Source of the DNA: Blastocatellia bacterium AA13
Lineage (GTDB): Bacteria > Acidobacteriota > Blastocatellia > UBA7656
DNA length: 64,000 bases
Assembly (NCBI GenBank): GCA_003222245.1
Contig: QHVH01000003.1
Coordinates: 239,830 to 303,829 of the forward strand
Direction: 5' to 3'
The translations under genes and the position numbers were made by a program. This document shows, piece by piece, positions 26,512 to 34,949 of this stretch (position 1 is the first letter of the stretch; each line of letters opens with the position of its first letter). A model generated the notes under the pieces. That model searched no databases. It was not told the origin of the DNA and worked only from the letters and a program-made list of their open reading frames with translations.

Positions 26512-27945
26512 TCAGGCGGATTGATAAAATGCCGACATGAATCTGTAGAAGTTCCAGACGTCCACCTTTGAAGACATTTCAAATGTGGCATGCATCGAGA
26601 GAAGCGGCACTCCCATATCGATCACTTCCATGTCTTCGGCCGACATAAATCCGCCTATTGTGCCTCCTCCTCCAACTTCGACCTTGGGCGTTTGGGTTTG
26701 CCAGGGAATCTGGTTCTTCTCGATGATGGCTCGAATCCGAGCGATAAATTCCGAGTTGGCGTCGAAGCCGCGGCCGTAGCGCTTGATTGTTACTCCATAG
26801 CCGAGCTGCGCTGCGTTCGATTCCTCGCTTGTCTGAGGAAATATCGGGTTGATCCCGTCGTTGGTGTCGGCCGAGATTACGTGCGCGTTTCGCAAGGCGC
26901 GGCGCAGGTCGAGATCATTGTATGCCACGCCGCGTTGCGCGCCAATCAACTGGGCGTAAACCGAATTCAGCAATTGCGACGCGGCTCCAGTGTTGTTAAC
27001 CGATCCCACTTCTTCGAAATTCGAGAGGTAGGCGAGCGCCGTGTATCGAGGCGTGCCGGTCAGATCGATTATTGCGCGAGCCGCGCAATACGAAGAGAGT
27101 CGATCATCCTGCCCGTATGCTCCAATCAATCCGCGGTCGACCCCTACGTCGGCGGGCTGTTGAACCGGAACAAGCTGAAGCTCCGCGCTTACGAAATCTT
27201 CTTCTCTCACCTTATAGGTTGAGCAAACCTGCTTTATTACTTCGGCGACCACGGAGCCATTCTCTCCGGGGATGCTTCCGGCAACCGGGTTCAGTTCCTC
27301 GCCTTTGAGCACTTCAGTATAGGTTCGCGTTCGCAGCTCCGTGTCGGAGTGGGGAGCGTTGTCCGGAATAACGAATACCGGATCGCCGGGATTCGTTCCA
27401 ATTGAGACCTCAACCGCGCGGCCGTCAACCGTGTCGATTCGCCCGATCAATGCCAGGGGTTCGTTTGCCCACTGATATTTTTTGATTCCGCCGTAGTAGA
27501 TGGTTTTGAAGAGCGCGTAGCCGTGCGCCGCAAAGAACGGACGGGCTTTCAAATCGATATGAGGGCTGTCGTGATGCGTTCCCACGACCCGCGAACCATC
27601 TATAATGGCTTCATTGCCGATGACCGCCAGCACCAGAGCGCGGTCGCGCCCATTGAAGATTAGCTTCGCGCCGGGTTTAACCTGCCCGGCGTCTTTGAAA
27701 TCGACGAAACCGGCTGCTCGAGCCATTCTCATAACTTCGCGCGTAGAGGTCAGCGCGCTCTTGGCGACTCGCAGATAGTTCTTAAAGGCCTCGCCGAATT
27801 CGAAAACCGTCGCGCGCTGGTTTCCCGTGAGCTGCTGCCATCCCGATTTTCGGTTGGCCCATACGCTGCCCTCCTGAGCGATAGCCGTGGAGATGAGAAC
27901 CGTCAGAGCGACGGCCGTAGCTGTGTATCTTCGAAACAGGCCCAT
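26512..27945 (-). CDS. Exported M18 family zinc aminopeptidase
   Basis: 477 residues; ATG 27945 has AGGAGG upstream. Metal ligands of the M18/M42 clan are visible: GTHHDSPHIDLK (His), GAYGQDDRLSSY (bridging Asp), NFEEVGS (Glu pair), ISADTNDG (Asp) and LLSMHATFEMSS (His). The family removes N-terminal acidic or hydrophobic residues. Unlike typical cytoplasmic M18 enzymes it has an N-terminal signal peptide (TATAVALTVLISTAIAQ), so it probably acts in the periplasm, alongside the M20 and M61 enzymes of this window. It is divergent from the M20 gene. Confidence 0.9.
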   Translation of the reverse strand: MGLFRRYTATAVALTVLISTAIAQEGSVWANRKSGWQQLTGNQRATVFEFGEAFKNYLRVAKSALTSTREVMRMARAAGFVDFKDAGQVKPGAKLIFNGRDRALVLAVIGNEAIIDGSRVVGTHHDSPHIDLKARPFFAAHGYALFKTIYYGGIKKYQWANEPLALIGRIDTVDGRAVEVSIGTNPGDPVFVIPDNAPHSDTELRTRTYTEVLKGEELNPVAGSIPGENGSVVAEVIKQVCSTYKVREEDFVSAELQLVPVQQPADVGVDRGLIGAYGQDDRLSSYCAARAIIDLTGTPRYTALAYLSNFEEVGSVNNTGAASQLLNSVYAQLIGAQRGVAYNDLDLRRALRNAHVISADTNDGINPIFPQTSEESNAAQLGYGVTIKRYGRGFDANSEFIARIRAIIEKNQIPWQTQTPKVEVGGGGTIGGFMSAEDMEVIDMGVPLLSMHATFEMSSKVDVWNFYRFMSAFYQSA

Positions 27946-28081
27946 CTGTCCTCCTCGTCGCTTACTTCGAAAGTATTTTCAGGATTGTTTGACTTCGCGT
28001 GACGCGGCATTTTATCAGCCGCTGCTTGCCACGCAAACTCGAAAGCCTTAGCATCTCCGGGAAATTAATCGGGGAGATTCC

Positions 28082-29500
28082 ATGTTGAAACCTACAAAGC
28101 TCTCGGCGGTGAGTTGTCTCATCGTTTTGTTCGCGCTAATCGTTCGGCCGATGTCGTTAAACGCGGCGGTTCCGGTCGCCGACATAAGCTGGGCGCCGTA
28201 TCAGGATCTTGCCGTCGAGCTCATGAGGAAGTACCTGCGGGTCAATACCTCCAACCCGCCAGGCAATGAAATGGCCGCGGCGCAATTTCTAAAGGGCGTA
28301 CTCGATCAGGAAGGCATCAAGAGCGAGATTTTCGAATATCGGCCCGGGCGCGCGAACCTGATCGCCCGGCTAAAGGGTGACGGGTCGAAGCGGCCGATCA
28401 TACTGCTCAGTCACACCGATGTAGTAACCGCCGATCCATCCAAGTGGCGCGTCGATCCGTTCTCCGGCGAGATCATTGATGGATCTATTTACGGGAGAGG
28501 CGCTCTCGATATGAAGAGCGAGGGCCTGCTGCAGCTTATGACGATGATCATTCTTGCGCGAGAGAAACCCCACCTGTCACGGGACGTGATCTTTCTCGCG
28601 ACCGCCGACGAAGAAGTCGATGATTCGGGGTCGATATGGATGATCGCTAACAAATCCGAGCTCTTCAAAAATGCCGAGTACTTGATAACCGAAGGCGGCG
28701 ACGCGCTGCTGGAAGACGGAAAGATAAAATACGTCGGCGTCGATGTCGCGGAGAAGGCGCCTTACTGGTTGAAGCTCACCGCAACCGGACAGCCGGGACA
28801 CGGCTCCCGCCCGATAGCCGATTCCGCTTCACACCGTCTGGTCAGAGCGATGGCCAAAATCGTCGACTATCAAACGCCTGTAAAACTCCTTCCCGCGGTC
28901 GAAAAATTTTTTCACGACGTAGCTCCGCTCCAGTCTCCTGCCATTAAAGCGAAGTTCGCCAATATCCGAGAGTCCTTGAAGGACCCCAAATTCGTCAGGC
29001 AAATAAGCGCCGACCGCGAATACAATTACATGCTGAGAAATACAATTTCATTGACGATGATGAGCGGCAGCCGCCAGACAAACGTTATTCCCAATACTGC
29101 CACGTGCAATCTCGACGTACGCCTCCTGCCGGGCGAAAAACCGGCGGATTTTGTCGCGGAGATCAAGCGCGTCATCGGCGACAACTCGATTCAGGTTGAA
29201 AACACGAACGGCTTCAAACCTCCGAACACGTCCTCTATAGATTCGGAGTTATTCGCGGTGATTTCACGCGTGACCAAAGCACATCATCCCGAGGCCATAA
29301 TCACGACGAAGATGTTGAGCGGCTACACCGAGAGCCAGCTCTACCGGCAGCTCGGCATCACCTGTTACGGCTGGGCTCCGATCGCTACGACCGTAGAGGA
29401 GGGCGATACCGTTCACGGCAACAACGAACGCATAACCGTCAAGAACGTGCGAGAGGGAACTCGCGAAATCTACGAAGTCGTGAGCCACATCGCCCAGTAG
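28082..29500 (+). CDS. Exported M20/M25/M40 metallopeptidase
   Basis: 472 residues with a signal peptide (LSAVSCLIVLFALIVRPMSLNAA). The two-zinc site is clear: LLSHTDVV (His, catalytic Asp), GRGALDMK (bridging Asp), ATADEEVDDSG (catalytic Glu and ligand), and HGNNERI near the C-terminus (last His). A lid/dimerisation domain starts at about GQPGHGSRP. Substrates of this family are peptides or acyl-amino acids. The N-terminus of mature protein lacks a lipobox. Confidence 0.93.
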   Translation: MLKPTKLSAVSCLIVLFALIVRPMSLNAAVPVADISWAPYQDLAVELMRKYLRVNTSNPPGNEMAAAQFLKGVLDQEGIKSEIFEYRPGRANLIARLKGDGSKRPIILLSHTDVVTADPSKWRVDPFSGEIIDGSIYGRGALDMKSEGLLQLMTMIILAREKPHLSRDVIFLATADEEVDDSGSIWMIANKSELFKNAEYLITEGGDALLEDGKIKYVGVDVAEKAPYWLKLTATGQPGHGSRPIADSASHRLVRAMAKIVDYQTPVKLLPAVEKFFHDVAPLQSPAIKAKFANIRESLKDPKFVRQISADREYNYMLRNTISLTMMSGSRQTNVIPNTATCNLDVRLLPGEKPADFVAEIKRVIGDNSIQVENTNGFKPPNTSSIDSELFAVISRVTKAHHPEAIITTKMLSGYTESQLYRQLGITCYGWAPIATTVEEGDTVHGNNERITVKNVREGTREIYEVVSHIAQ

Positions 29501-29550
29501 CCGATGCATATGTCGCACATTTCGCGGCTGTGCGCGCCCCACTTATCCGC

Positions 29551-30861
29551 CTACTTTGTCTTTTCCGCGGACTCAACAGCGGCTACGGCTCTTCCGTGCT
29601 TGACTGTTAAATTCAGATTTTCATTCTCGGACTCGTAGAAGATTCGGCCCTGCATCATCTCGTCGGTTGTCTTCTCTCCCCATCGGACGATCTTTGCCGG
29701 GTCCGGATTGAATTTGTTCGCGCTGCTGTTGTCGTACGTGCCTATGAATTCAACCGTCGTGCCTTTGGGCACGCGCATCGGCTCGTTCAGCATATAGACT
29801 CGCTGCCAGTTGAAATCATAGCGAGGCACTTCGAGCGCATTCTCGACGCGGCCGTCAGGATAGGTGAAACGCATCAGATAAGACCTTCCTCGAAGGTGCA
29901 TGTGGACGTGAAAGAATCTCACCACCGCGTCGGTGTCGAAAGTCTGTTTCGCCGCAAGCCTGTAGTTAGCTTCGCCTGCCGGAATCTCAACGTCCTTTCG
30001 ATCGCCGAATAGTATCCTGATGTTTTTCTTGATCAAGCCGTCCGCAAAGTAGATTCCGACCGAAGTCTGATCCGTTCGTTCAACATCGGATGGTGCGTAG
30101 TGAATCTGAATGCCGAGCCTCAACCCTTTGGGAATTCTCACACCGGTTCCTTCCGGAAGAATCACTGAATCAACACCCGGCGCCCATCCCGACAGCATAA
30201 TCGTGCCGCGCGCGGTCGGATCGAAGTCGCCCGCGATGTAGCCTTCCGCCGGAGTCTTTATCATCGGAGGAACCAGATGCGTGTTGGCGTGATGAACGGC
30301 TTTCAAGTTGCCGGGTCTGGTATCCACTCCCGCAATCCAGGTGTCTTCGGGAAACGTGTAGTCGAAAAAGAAGAAGACGTACTGATCCTTCTGGCTCGCT
30401 TTGATGACATAGGGTTTTGCGGGTTTCACGACAAGATCGGGTTCTCCGTGCGACCAGCCCGTGTTCCATACGCGAGGCTGCGGAAGGTCTTTTGTATTTC
30501 CCTTCGGCGCGCCGCCATTTACCCATTTCGTTATTGCGGCGATTTCCCGATCGGTGAGCCGCGGATCATTCCTGTAGCGGCCGACTGTGCCGGATGCGTG
30601 GAAGGGCGGCATCTCGCGAGTAACTACCTTCTCGAGGATTGAACGGGCCCACGGCCGCGCGTCTTCATAAGTCACCAGCGACATCGGCGCGACTCCGCCC
30701 GAGCGATGACACTCTTCGCATCGCTTTTGAAGAATTGGCGCGATGTCTCTTGCAAAGGTCAGTGAGCTCTTATCCGCATTAACTCTTGCGGAGAGCCAGT
30801 GAGGCGAACCAATCGCGAAAATAGAAAATGATAAGGCGACGAGCAGTCCGATCTTCTTCAT
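29551..30861 (-). CDS. Fused c-type cytochrome / PHM-like copper monooxygenase
   Basis: 436 residues with a signal peptide. The N-terminal part binds heme c (CEECH at 48-52; possible axial Met84 in EMPPF). The C-terminal two-thirds carry the ligand set of peptidylglycine alpha-hydroxylating and dopamine beta-monooxygenases: the His pair at 190-191 and His254 (IQIHY) for one copper, and H320-M-H322 with Met402 (TDEMM) for the other. The family hydroxylates C-H bonds using O2 and an electron donor. Here heme may replace ascorbate as donor (inference). Similar fusions are known from Acidobacteriota and planctomycetes without defined substrates. Confidence 0.82.
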   Translation of the reverse strand: MKKIGLLVALSFSIFAIGSPHWLSARVNADKSSLTFARDIAPILQKRCEECHRSGGVAPMSLVTYEDARPWARSILEKVVTREMPPFHASGTVGRYRNDPRLTDREIAAITKWVNGGAPKGNTKDLPQPRVWNTGWSHGEPDLVVKPAKPYVIKASQKDQYVFFFFDYTFPEDTWIAGVDTRPGNLKAVHHANTHLVPPMIKTPAEGYIAGDFDPTARGTIMLSGWAPGVDSVILPEGTGVRIPKGLRLGIQIHYAPSDVERTDQTSVGIYFADGLIKKNIRILFGDRKDVEIPAGEANYRLAAKQTFDTDAVVRFFHVHMHLRGRSYLMRFTYPDGRVENALEVPRYDFNWQRVYMLNEPMRVPKGTTVEFIGTYDNSSANKFNPDPAKIVRWGEKTTDEMMQGRIFYESENENLNLTVKHGRAVAAVESAEKTK

Positions 30862-30958
30862 ATGGAGTAATCCCCTTAAGTGATCTTCTCCGTTTTATAC
30901 TATAAGACACACGCAAATTGTATCTGTCTCGCGGACTTTGAAATTATAATGAGAGAGC

Positions 30959-31003
30959 AAAAAAAATAGTAACGGGGAGAGGCGTGAACCTCTCCCCGTT
31001 ACT
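30959..31003 (-). terminator. Rho-independent terminator
   Basis: Read on the minus strand, a perfect 15-bp stem (30989-31003 with 30968-30982) and 6-base loop is followed by A and eight T (30959-30966). It lies 9 bases after the stop of the beta-helix protein gene. Confidence 0.94.
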
Positions 31004-31012
31004 TTAGGGGGT

Positions 31013-33430
31013 TCAGCGAGACACCTTTTTAACCTTGTTGATCGTGAAGATGTCGGTCTGCGTCTTTCCAGTATCGCCGTTAGACGCGAACCAACTGATC
31101 CGAATGATTGCCCACTTGCTCTTTAGCGATGGAGCGGTCCACTCATACGACGTAACCCCGCCGGCGACGTTTGCCGCAACCACCGACCACGTATCGCCTC
31201 CGTCCAAAGATAGCTCGATCGTGTAGTGATTGATTCTCGTCGGGGTCGAATCGCCCGTCACGGACCACGTAACGTTGTAGACGGAGCCCGGCTTGATTAC
31301 TTCGCCCTTCGTAGGCGTAAGCGTCTGAATCGTTATGGGCGTCGGAGTCCCTCCTCCGCCGCCGCCGCCAACCATCGTGCTGGAGATGACCGCGTTGGTG
31401 ATCGTCGATCCCTGTCCATCCAACGCCGCATCAACCAGAAGAGGGTATGAAGGCGTTACGCTGCTGGTGAAAAAGACGGCTCCATTGCGCGAGTACTTCA
31501 CGTGACCGGACACAACCGCGACTCTGAATACGTCTCCACTCCTGTAATCGCCGAAATACCCTCGCGACGTGCCTTTTTCACACACGTAAAAAGCGCCGCC
31601 CGTGTTCAGGTGTATCCCGTACCCGATGCTCGTGTAGTTCTGATCCGGATCGCCGTTGCTCAATCCGGTCATGCGCTCGAGACCGGTTTCGTTTGCGGTG
31701 AACTCCACGAAGCCGTCTCCGGACTGAATAATCTGCGAAGAAGAAGCGCCGGCATTGCCCCAGGCTGAAGATGAAGTCTTTGTAAGCGTGCTGCCGCTAA
31801 TGGCGCAGCCGACCGAATTCACCCAGATCACATTCTGAATTCCGGCGCCGCCGCCCGGCGCGGAATTGACCGTAACCGGTACGGTCGAAGTCGCCGTCGC
31901 TCCGGCGTTGTCGGTAACGGTCACGATCGCGTTGAAGGTTCCAACCGACGTGTAGAGATGCGAAGGATTGGCTTCGGGAGATGTCTGGCCGTCGCCAAAT
32001 GTCCAATTGTAAGAGACGACCTGACCATCAGAGTCCGACGCATTCGAAGCGAAGCTCACGGTCAGAGGCGCATTACCGGAAGTCGGGCTTCCTGATGCGC
32101 TAACCGTAGGCGGCCTGTTTCCCGGAGTCGACGCGCCGACTTCATACGCTCCGATGTCGTAGCCTCTTCCCTGCGGGCGAGTGACCCCCGAATAATCGCC
32201 GGCGACATCCAGCAGCGATTCACCGGTATCGATCGCGGGGCTGCCGGCCAGCGGCTTATACAGATTGGCCGAGTCGAGCCTCGGATCCACTACCAACGAC
32301 TTCGAATCCGCGTTCATTCCGCTCTTCCAATCGGCAAAACTCGTCCAGTAGTTTCCAACCGAGCCCAACTCTTCATAGAACTTGTATGCGCCTCCCGAAG
32401 GCCTGAACCATATGTTCGAGTCGCACACAATCGAGTCAGCAAGATTGATGACGAAAGCCATCGGGCGGTCGCTCGTGACCACTACGATGTTGTTCTTGAA
32501 AACGATCTGCCTCGATGGAACCTCCCGGCTGTTTGTAGCAATGTAGAAACCGCCGTTGTAGGCCCTGGATACGTCGTAGAGAGTGTTGTTCTCGAATTTG
32601 ATGTTCAGCCCGGAATAGGTTCCCACACCCGCGCCCTGCGCGCCGATCACGACGTTGTTGCGCGCAACGGAGTTTATGCACTCGTACTGAGTTCCATCAC
32701 GCATAAACTCCAGATCGGTGTCCTGTCCAAGCAGTATCCCGGCGGCGCCAAGCCTTTCCAATCGATTGCGCTCGACCAGGCAATCGGAGGCCCCGCCTTT
32801 CAGGTAGAGACCGTTGGTAGCGATATCGTGGAAGTAGCACCCTCGAACGACGGTGTTGCGTCCTCCGACTGAGTCAATGCCTTCCGCGTTCGACGGATCG
32901 CGAACGCCGGACGGTCCAATTTCGCAGTTCTCTATGATTGCATTGTCCGAGTTGTACATCTTGATGCAGTCCCTGCCCGAGCCGAAGATATGGCAGTTGC
33001 GAAGTATGAATCCGGTATTCGACTCGGATTTGACTACGTAGTAGTTGCCGCCCTGCATCTCGAGATTGACGAAAGAAATTCCATCGGCTTCCACGTTCCA
33101 GATGCTGCCGAGATTTGTCGCGTCCGTAGTAGTGCCTTCAATCGTAGCAAGCTCGCCCGGATAAGATGAAAATGTCAGATGAGCTTTGTCGATCCACAGA
33201 AAGCGGGTGACCGTGTAATGGCCGGTTCTGAAATAAATCGTATCGCCGACAGCGGCAAGCGTCAGTGCCTTGGCCGGAGTGGCAACGGGAAAATTTATTG
33301 ATCCTGAATTATTGTCGTTGCCGTTTGTGGCTACGTAAATGGTATTGGCCCGTGCTTCGGTTGCTCCCGCTGTAATAATGAGCCCGATTAGCGCGGACAC
33401 ACAGATAGCTAGTTTCCTGCTGATGTTCAT
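31013..33430 (-). CDS. Secreted multidomain protein: right-handed beta-helix, PKD domain, two further beta domains
   Basis: 805 residues from ATG 33430 (GGGGGAT upstream; a TTG at 33445 is also in frame). A signal peptide is followed by a beta-helix of the polysaccharide-lyase/pectin-lyase kind (IYVATNGNDNNSGS opening; repeated xxIxNNxI turns such as NAIIENCEI and IKFENNTLYDV; about 30-435). Next come a PKD domain (SASGSPTSGNAPLTVSF, YNWTFGDGQTS), a lectin-like domain, a poly-Gly linker and an Ig-like domain. It is probably a surface glycan-binding or -cleaving protein; catalytic residues cannot be assigned. Confidence 0.88.
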   Translation of the reverse strand: MNISRKLAICVSALIGLIITAGATEARANTIYVATNGNDNNSGSINFPVATPAKALTLAAVGDTIYFRTGHYTVTRFLWIDKAHLTFSSYPGELATIEGTTTDATNLGSIWNVEADGISFVNLEMQGGNYYVVKSESNTGFILRNCHIFGSGRDCIKMYNSDNAIIENCEIGPSGVRDPSNAEGIDSVGGRNTVVRGCYFHDIATNGLYLKGGASDCLVERNRLERLGAAGILLGQDTDLEFMRDGTQYECINSVARNNVVIGAQGAGVGTYSGLNIKFENNTLYDVSRAYNGGFYIATNSREVPSRQIVFKNNIVVVTSDRPMAFVINLADSIVCDSNIWFRPSGGAYKFYEELGSVGNYWTSFADWKSGMNADSKSLVVDPRLDSANLYKPLAGSPAIDTGESLLDVAGDYSGVTRPQGRGYDIGAYEVGASTPGNRPPTVSASGSPTSGNAPLTVSFASNASDSDGQVVSYNWTFGDGQTSPEANPSHLYTSVGTFNAIVTVTDNAGATATSTVPVTVNSAPGGGAGIQNVIWVNSVGCAISGSTLTKTSSSAWGNAGASSSQIIQSGDGFVEFTANETGLERMTGLSNGDPDQNYTSIGYGIHLNTGGAFYVCEKGTSRGYFGDYRSGDVFRVAVVSGHVKYSRNGAVFFTSSVTPSYPLLVDAALDGQGSTITNAVISSTMVGGGGGGGTPTPITIQTLTPTKGEVIKPGSVYNVTWSVTGDSTPTRINHYTIELSLDGGDTWSVVAANVAGGVTSYEWTAPSLKSKWAIIRISWFASNGDTGKTQTDIFTINKVKKVSR

Positions 33431-34171
33431 CTCACTATCCCCCAAGATAGAAAGGCCGCGGCGTGCTATTTGGCTTTATTTGCCTTGAACCAGTTGTTCT
33501 GGTTTCCAGCTAGCCTGCGGCGAAAAATTGTTTAGTGAGATTTGAAGGTGTGAGGCTTCGTATCTCACTTCGGTAGCCAGACATTCTTGAGGAACACCAA
33601 ACGCAAACCGATGAATCGTGAGCAGATCGTCGTCCCCTCATCCTTCATCCGCGCTATTCGGTTTCCCAAAGACCTTGGCTTTGCGGCCCAGGATCGCTCC
33701 TGGTGTGCCTTTTCGGTGAAATTTTCAAACTTCGCTAACCCGAAACGGGCCTTCTGAGCTGTTTCAAGTAGGCGAAACGGCCGATTTGATTTGATTAGTA
33801 ACAGAGTAGGAATCGTGCTTCCGCAATACGATTGCTTCGACTCGCTCCTGCTCCACGTTCAAAAATCAAGCGGCTCTCCATAACCGCGAGCAGTGCCTTC
33901 CGATCTTTCGCAACGCGCTCTCGATTCTCTTACAAACCAGAGCCTTTGCGCCCGACGTTCGGCCTCGCTCGACAGCATCTATAGCAACAGTCGTTCCAAC
34001 TGCTAAATGCCCCGACTAGGTTGTAGTTAGTGGATTTTTGTAAAGGATTCGGACAAGCGGCCACGACTTCTTGCGCAGCCGTGTTCCACAAGAGAACACG
34101 GCTCAATCAGGAGTCTACATGGCGCTGCGGTCACCAGATCGCGTAGAAGTGTAAGGTCGTACACGGCGCTC
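33431..34171. other. Long intergenic region with one hairpin
   Basis: About 740 bases with no open frame of note and no family likeness on either strand. A perfect hairpin at 34077-34103 is the only structure I can point to. The remainder could hold a decayed gene or an unrecognised RNA. Confidence 0.4.
34077..34103 (-). terminator. Perfect 10-bp hairpin downstream of bcp, no T-run
   Basis: AGCCGTGTTC and its reverse complement flank a 7-base loop. It is 68 bases beyond the bcp stop on the minus strand. Lack of a U-tract makes it a weak terminator candidate; an operator is equally possible. Confidence 0.35.
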
Positions 34172-34639
34172 TCATTTCATCTCTGCAAGGGCCTCGAGCA
34201 CGTCTTTGCTATGAGTCTCGGTATTCACTTTTTTGAAGACCTTCGCGATACGGCCGTCTTCGTCAATGATGAAGGTCGTGCGCTTAACGCCCCAGGATTT
34301 CTTGCCGTACATATTCTTCTCCTGCCACACGCCATAGGCCTCGGCTACTTTGTGGTCGGTATCGGCAAGCAGCGGGAAATTGAGATCGTAGTTCTCACGA
34401 AATTTCTGATGAGAAGCCTCGGTGTCCGTCGAAACACCAAGAACCGCCGTATTGGCACGCTTGAACTTCGCCAGATCGGTTCTGAATCCGCACGCTTCCT
34501 TCGTGCATCCCGGCGTGTTGTCGCGCGGGTAGAAATAGAGCACGACCTTTTGTCCTTTGAAATTCGATAGCTTTACTTTTTTGCCATCCGCATCGGTCAG
34601 GGATATCCGCGGCGCTTTGCTGCCTTCGGAAGGGATCAT
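34172..34639 (-). CDS. bcp: Thioredoxin-dependent peroxiredoxin Bcp/PrxQ
   Basis: 155 residues; AAAGGAGGAG precedes ATG 34639. This enzyme reduces peroxides with electrons from thioredoxin in the cytoplasm. The peroxidatic Cys45 lies in [10 protein letters not shown] and the resolving Cys50 five residues on, the usual PrxQ alpha arrangement. The rest ([46 protein letters not shown]) is standard. Single gene. Confidence 0.96.
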   Translation of the reverse strand: MIPSEGSKAPRISLTDADGKKVKLSNFKGQKVVLYFYPRDNTPGCTKEACGFRTDLAKFKRANTAVLGVSTDTEASHQKFRENYDLNFPLLADTDHKVAEAYGVWQEKNMYGKKSWGVKRTTFIIDEDGRIAKVFKKVNTETHSKDVLEALAEMK

Positions 34640-34949
34640 TGCTCAACTCCTCCTTTTCTCAGCGATGCATTCAATTTGTATCGACTTGTATCGACGAATT
34701 CCGATTTCTATAGGTCAAAGACGAGGTGATTATATTGAGGAGTCAAAGCGCGGTCAAAACACATCGCATTTCGGGATGTTTTTTAAGTGAGGCGCCGGGA
34801 AAACAAGCGCTTGCCGGCGAGGCTTGGGAAGGCCGGATGGCCCCGACCAGGCGGATGAATAGCGAGAAAGGATGAAGCAGATGGGGTGTCATTGACTTAA
34901 CTTCGCTATTTATCCACCCAGTCAGAGCCACCTGGGAAACGCGTGAGTC
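34640..34949. other. Intergenic region, nothing recognised
   Basis: 310 bases between bcp and the end of the FecR-domain gene, both on the minus strand. It should carry the bcp promoter. I see no clear terminator, repeat or gene. Confidence 0.35.
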
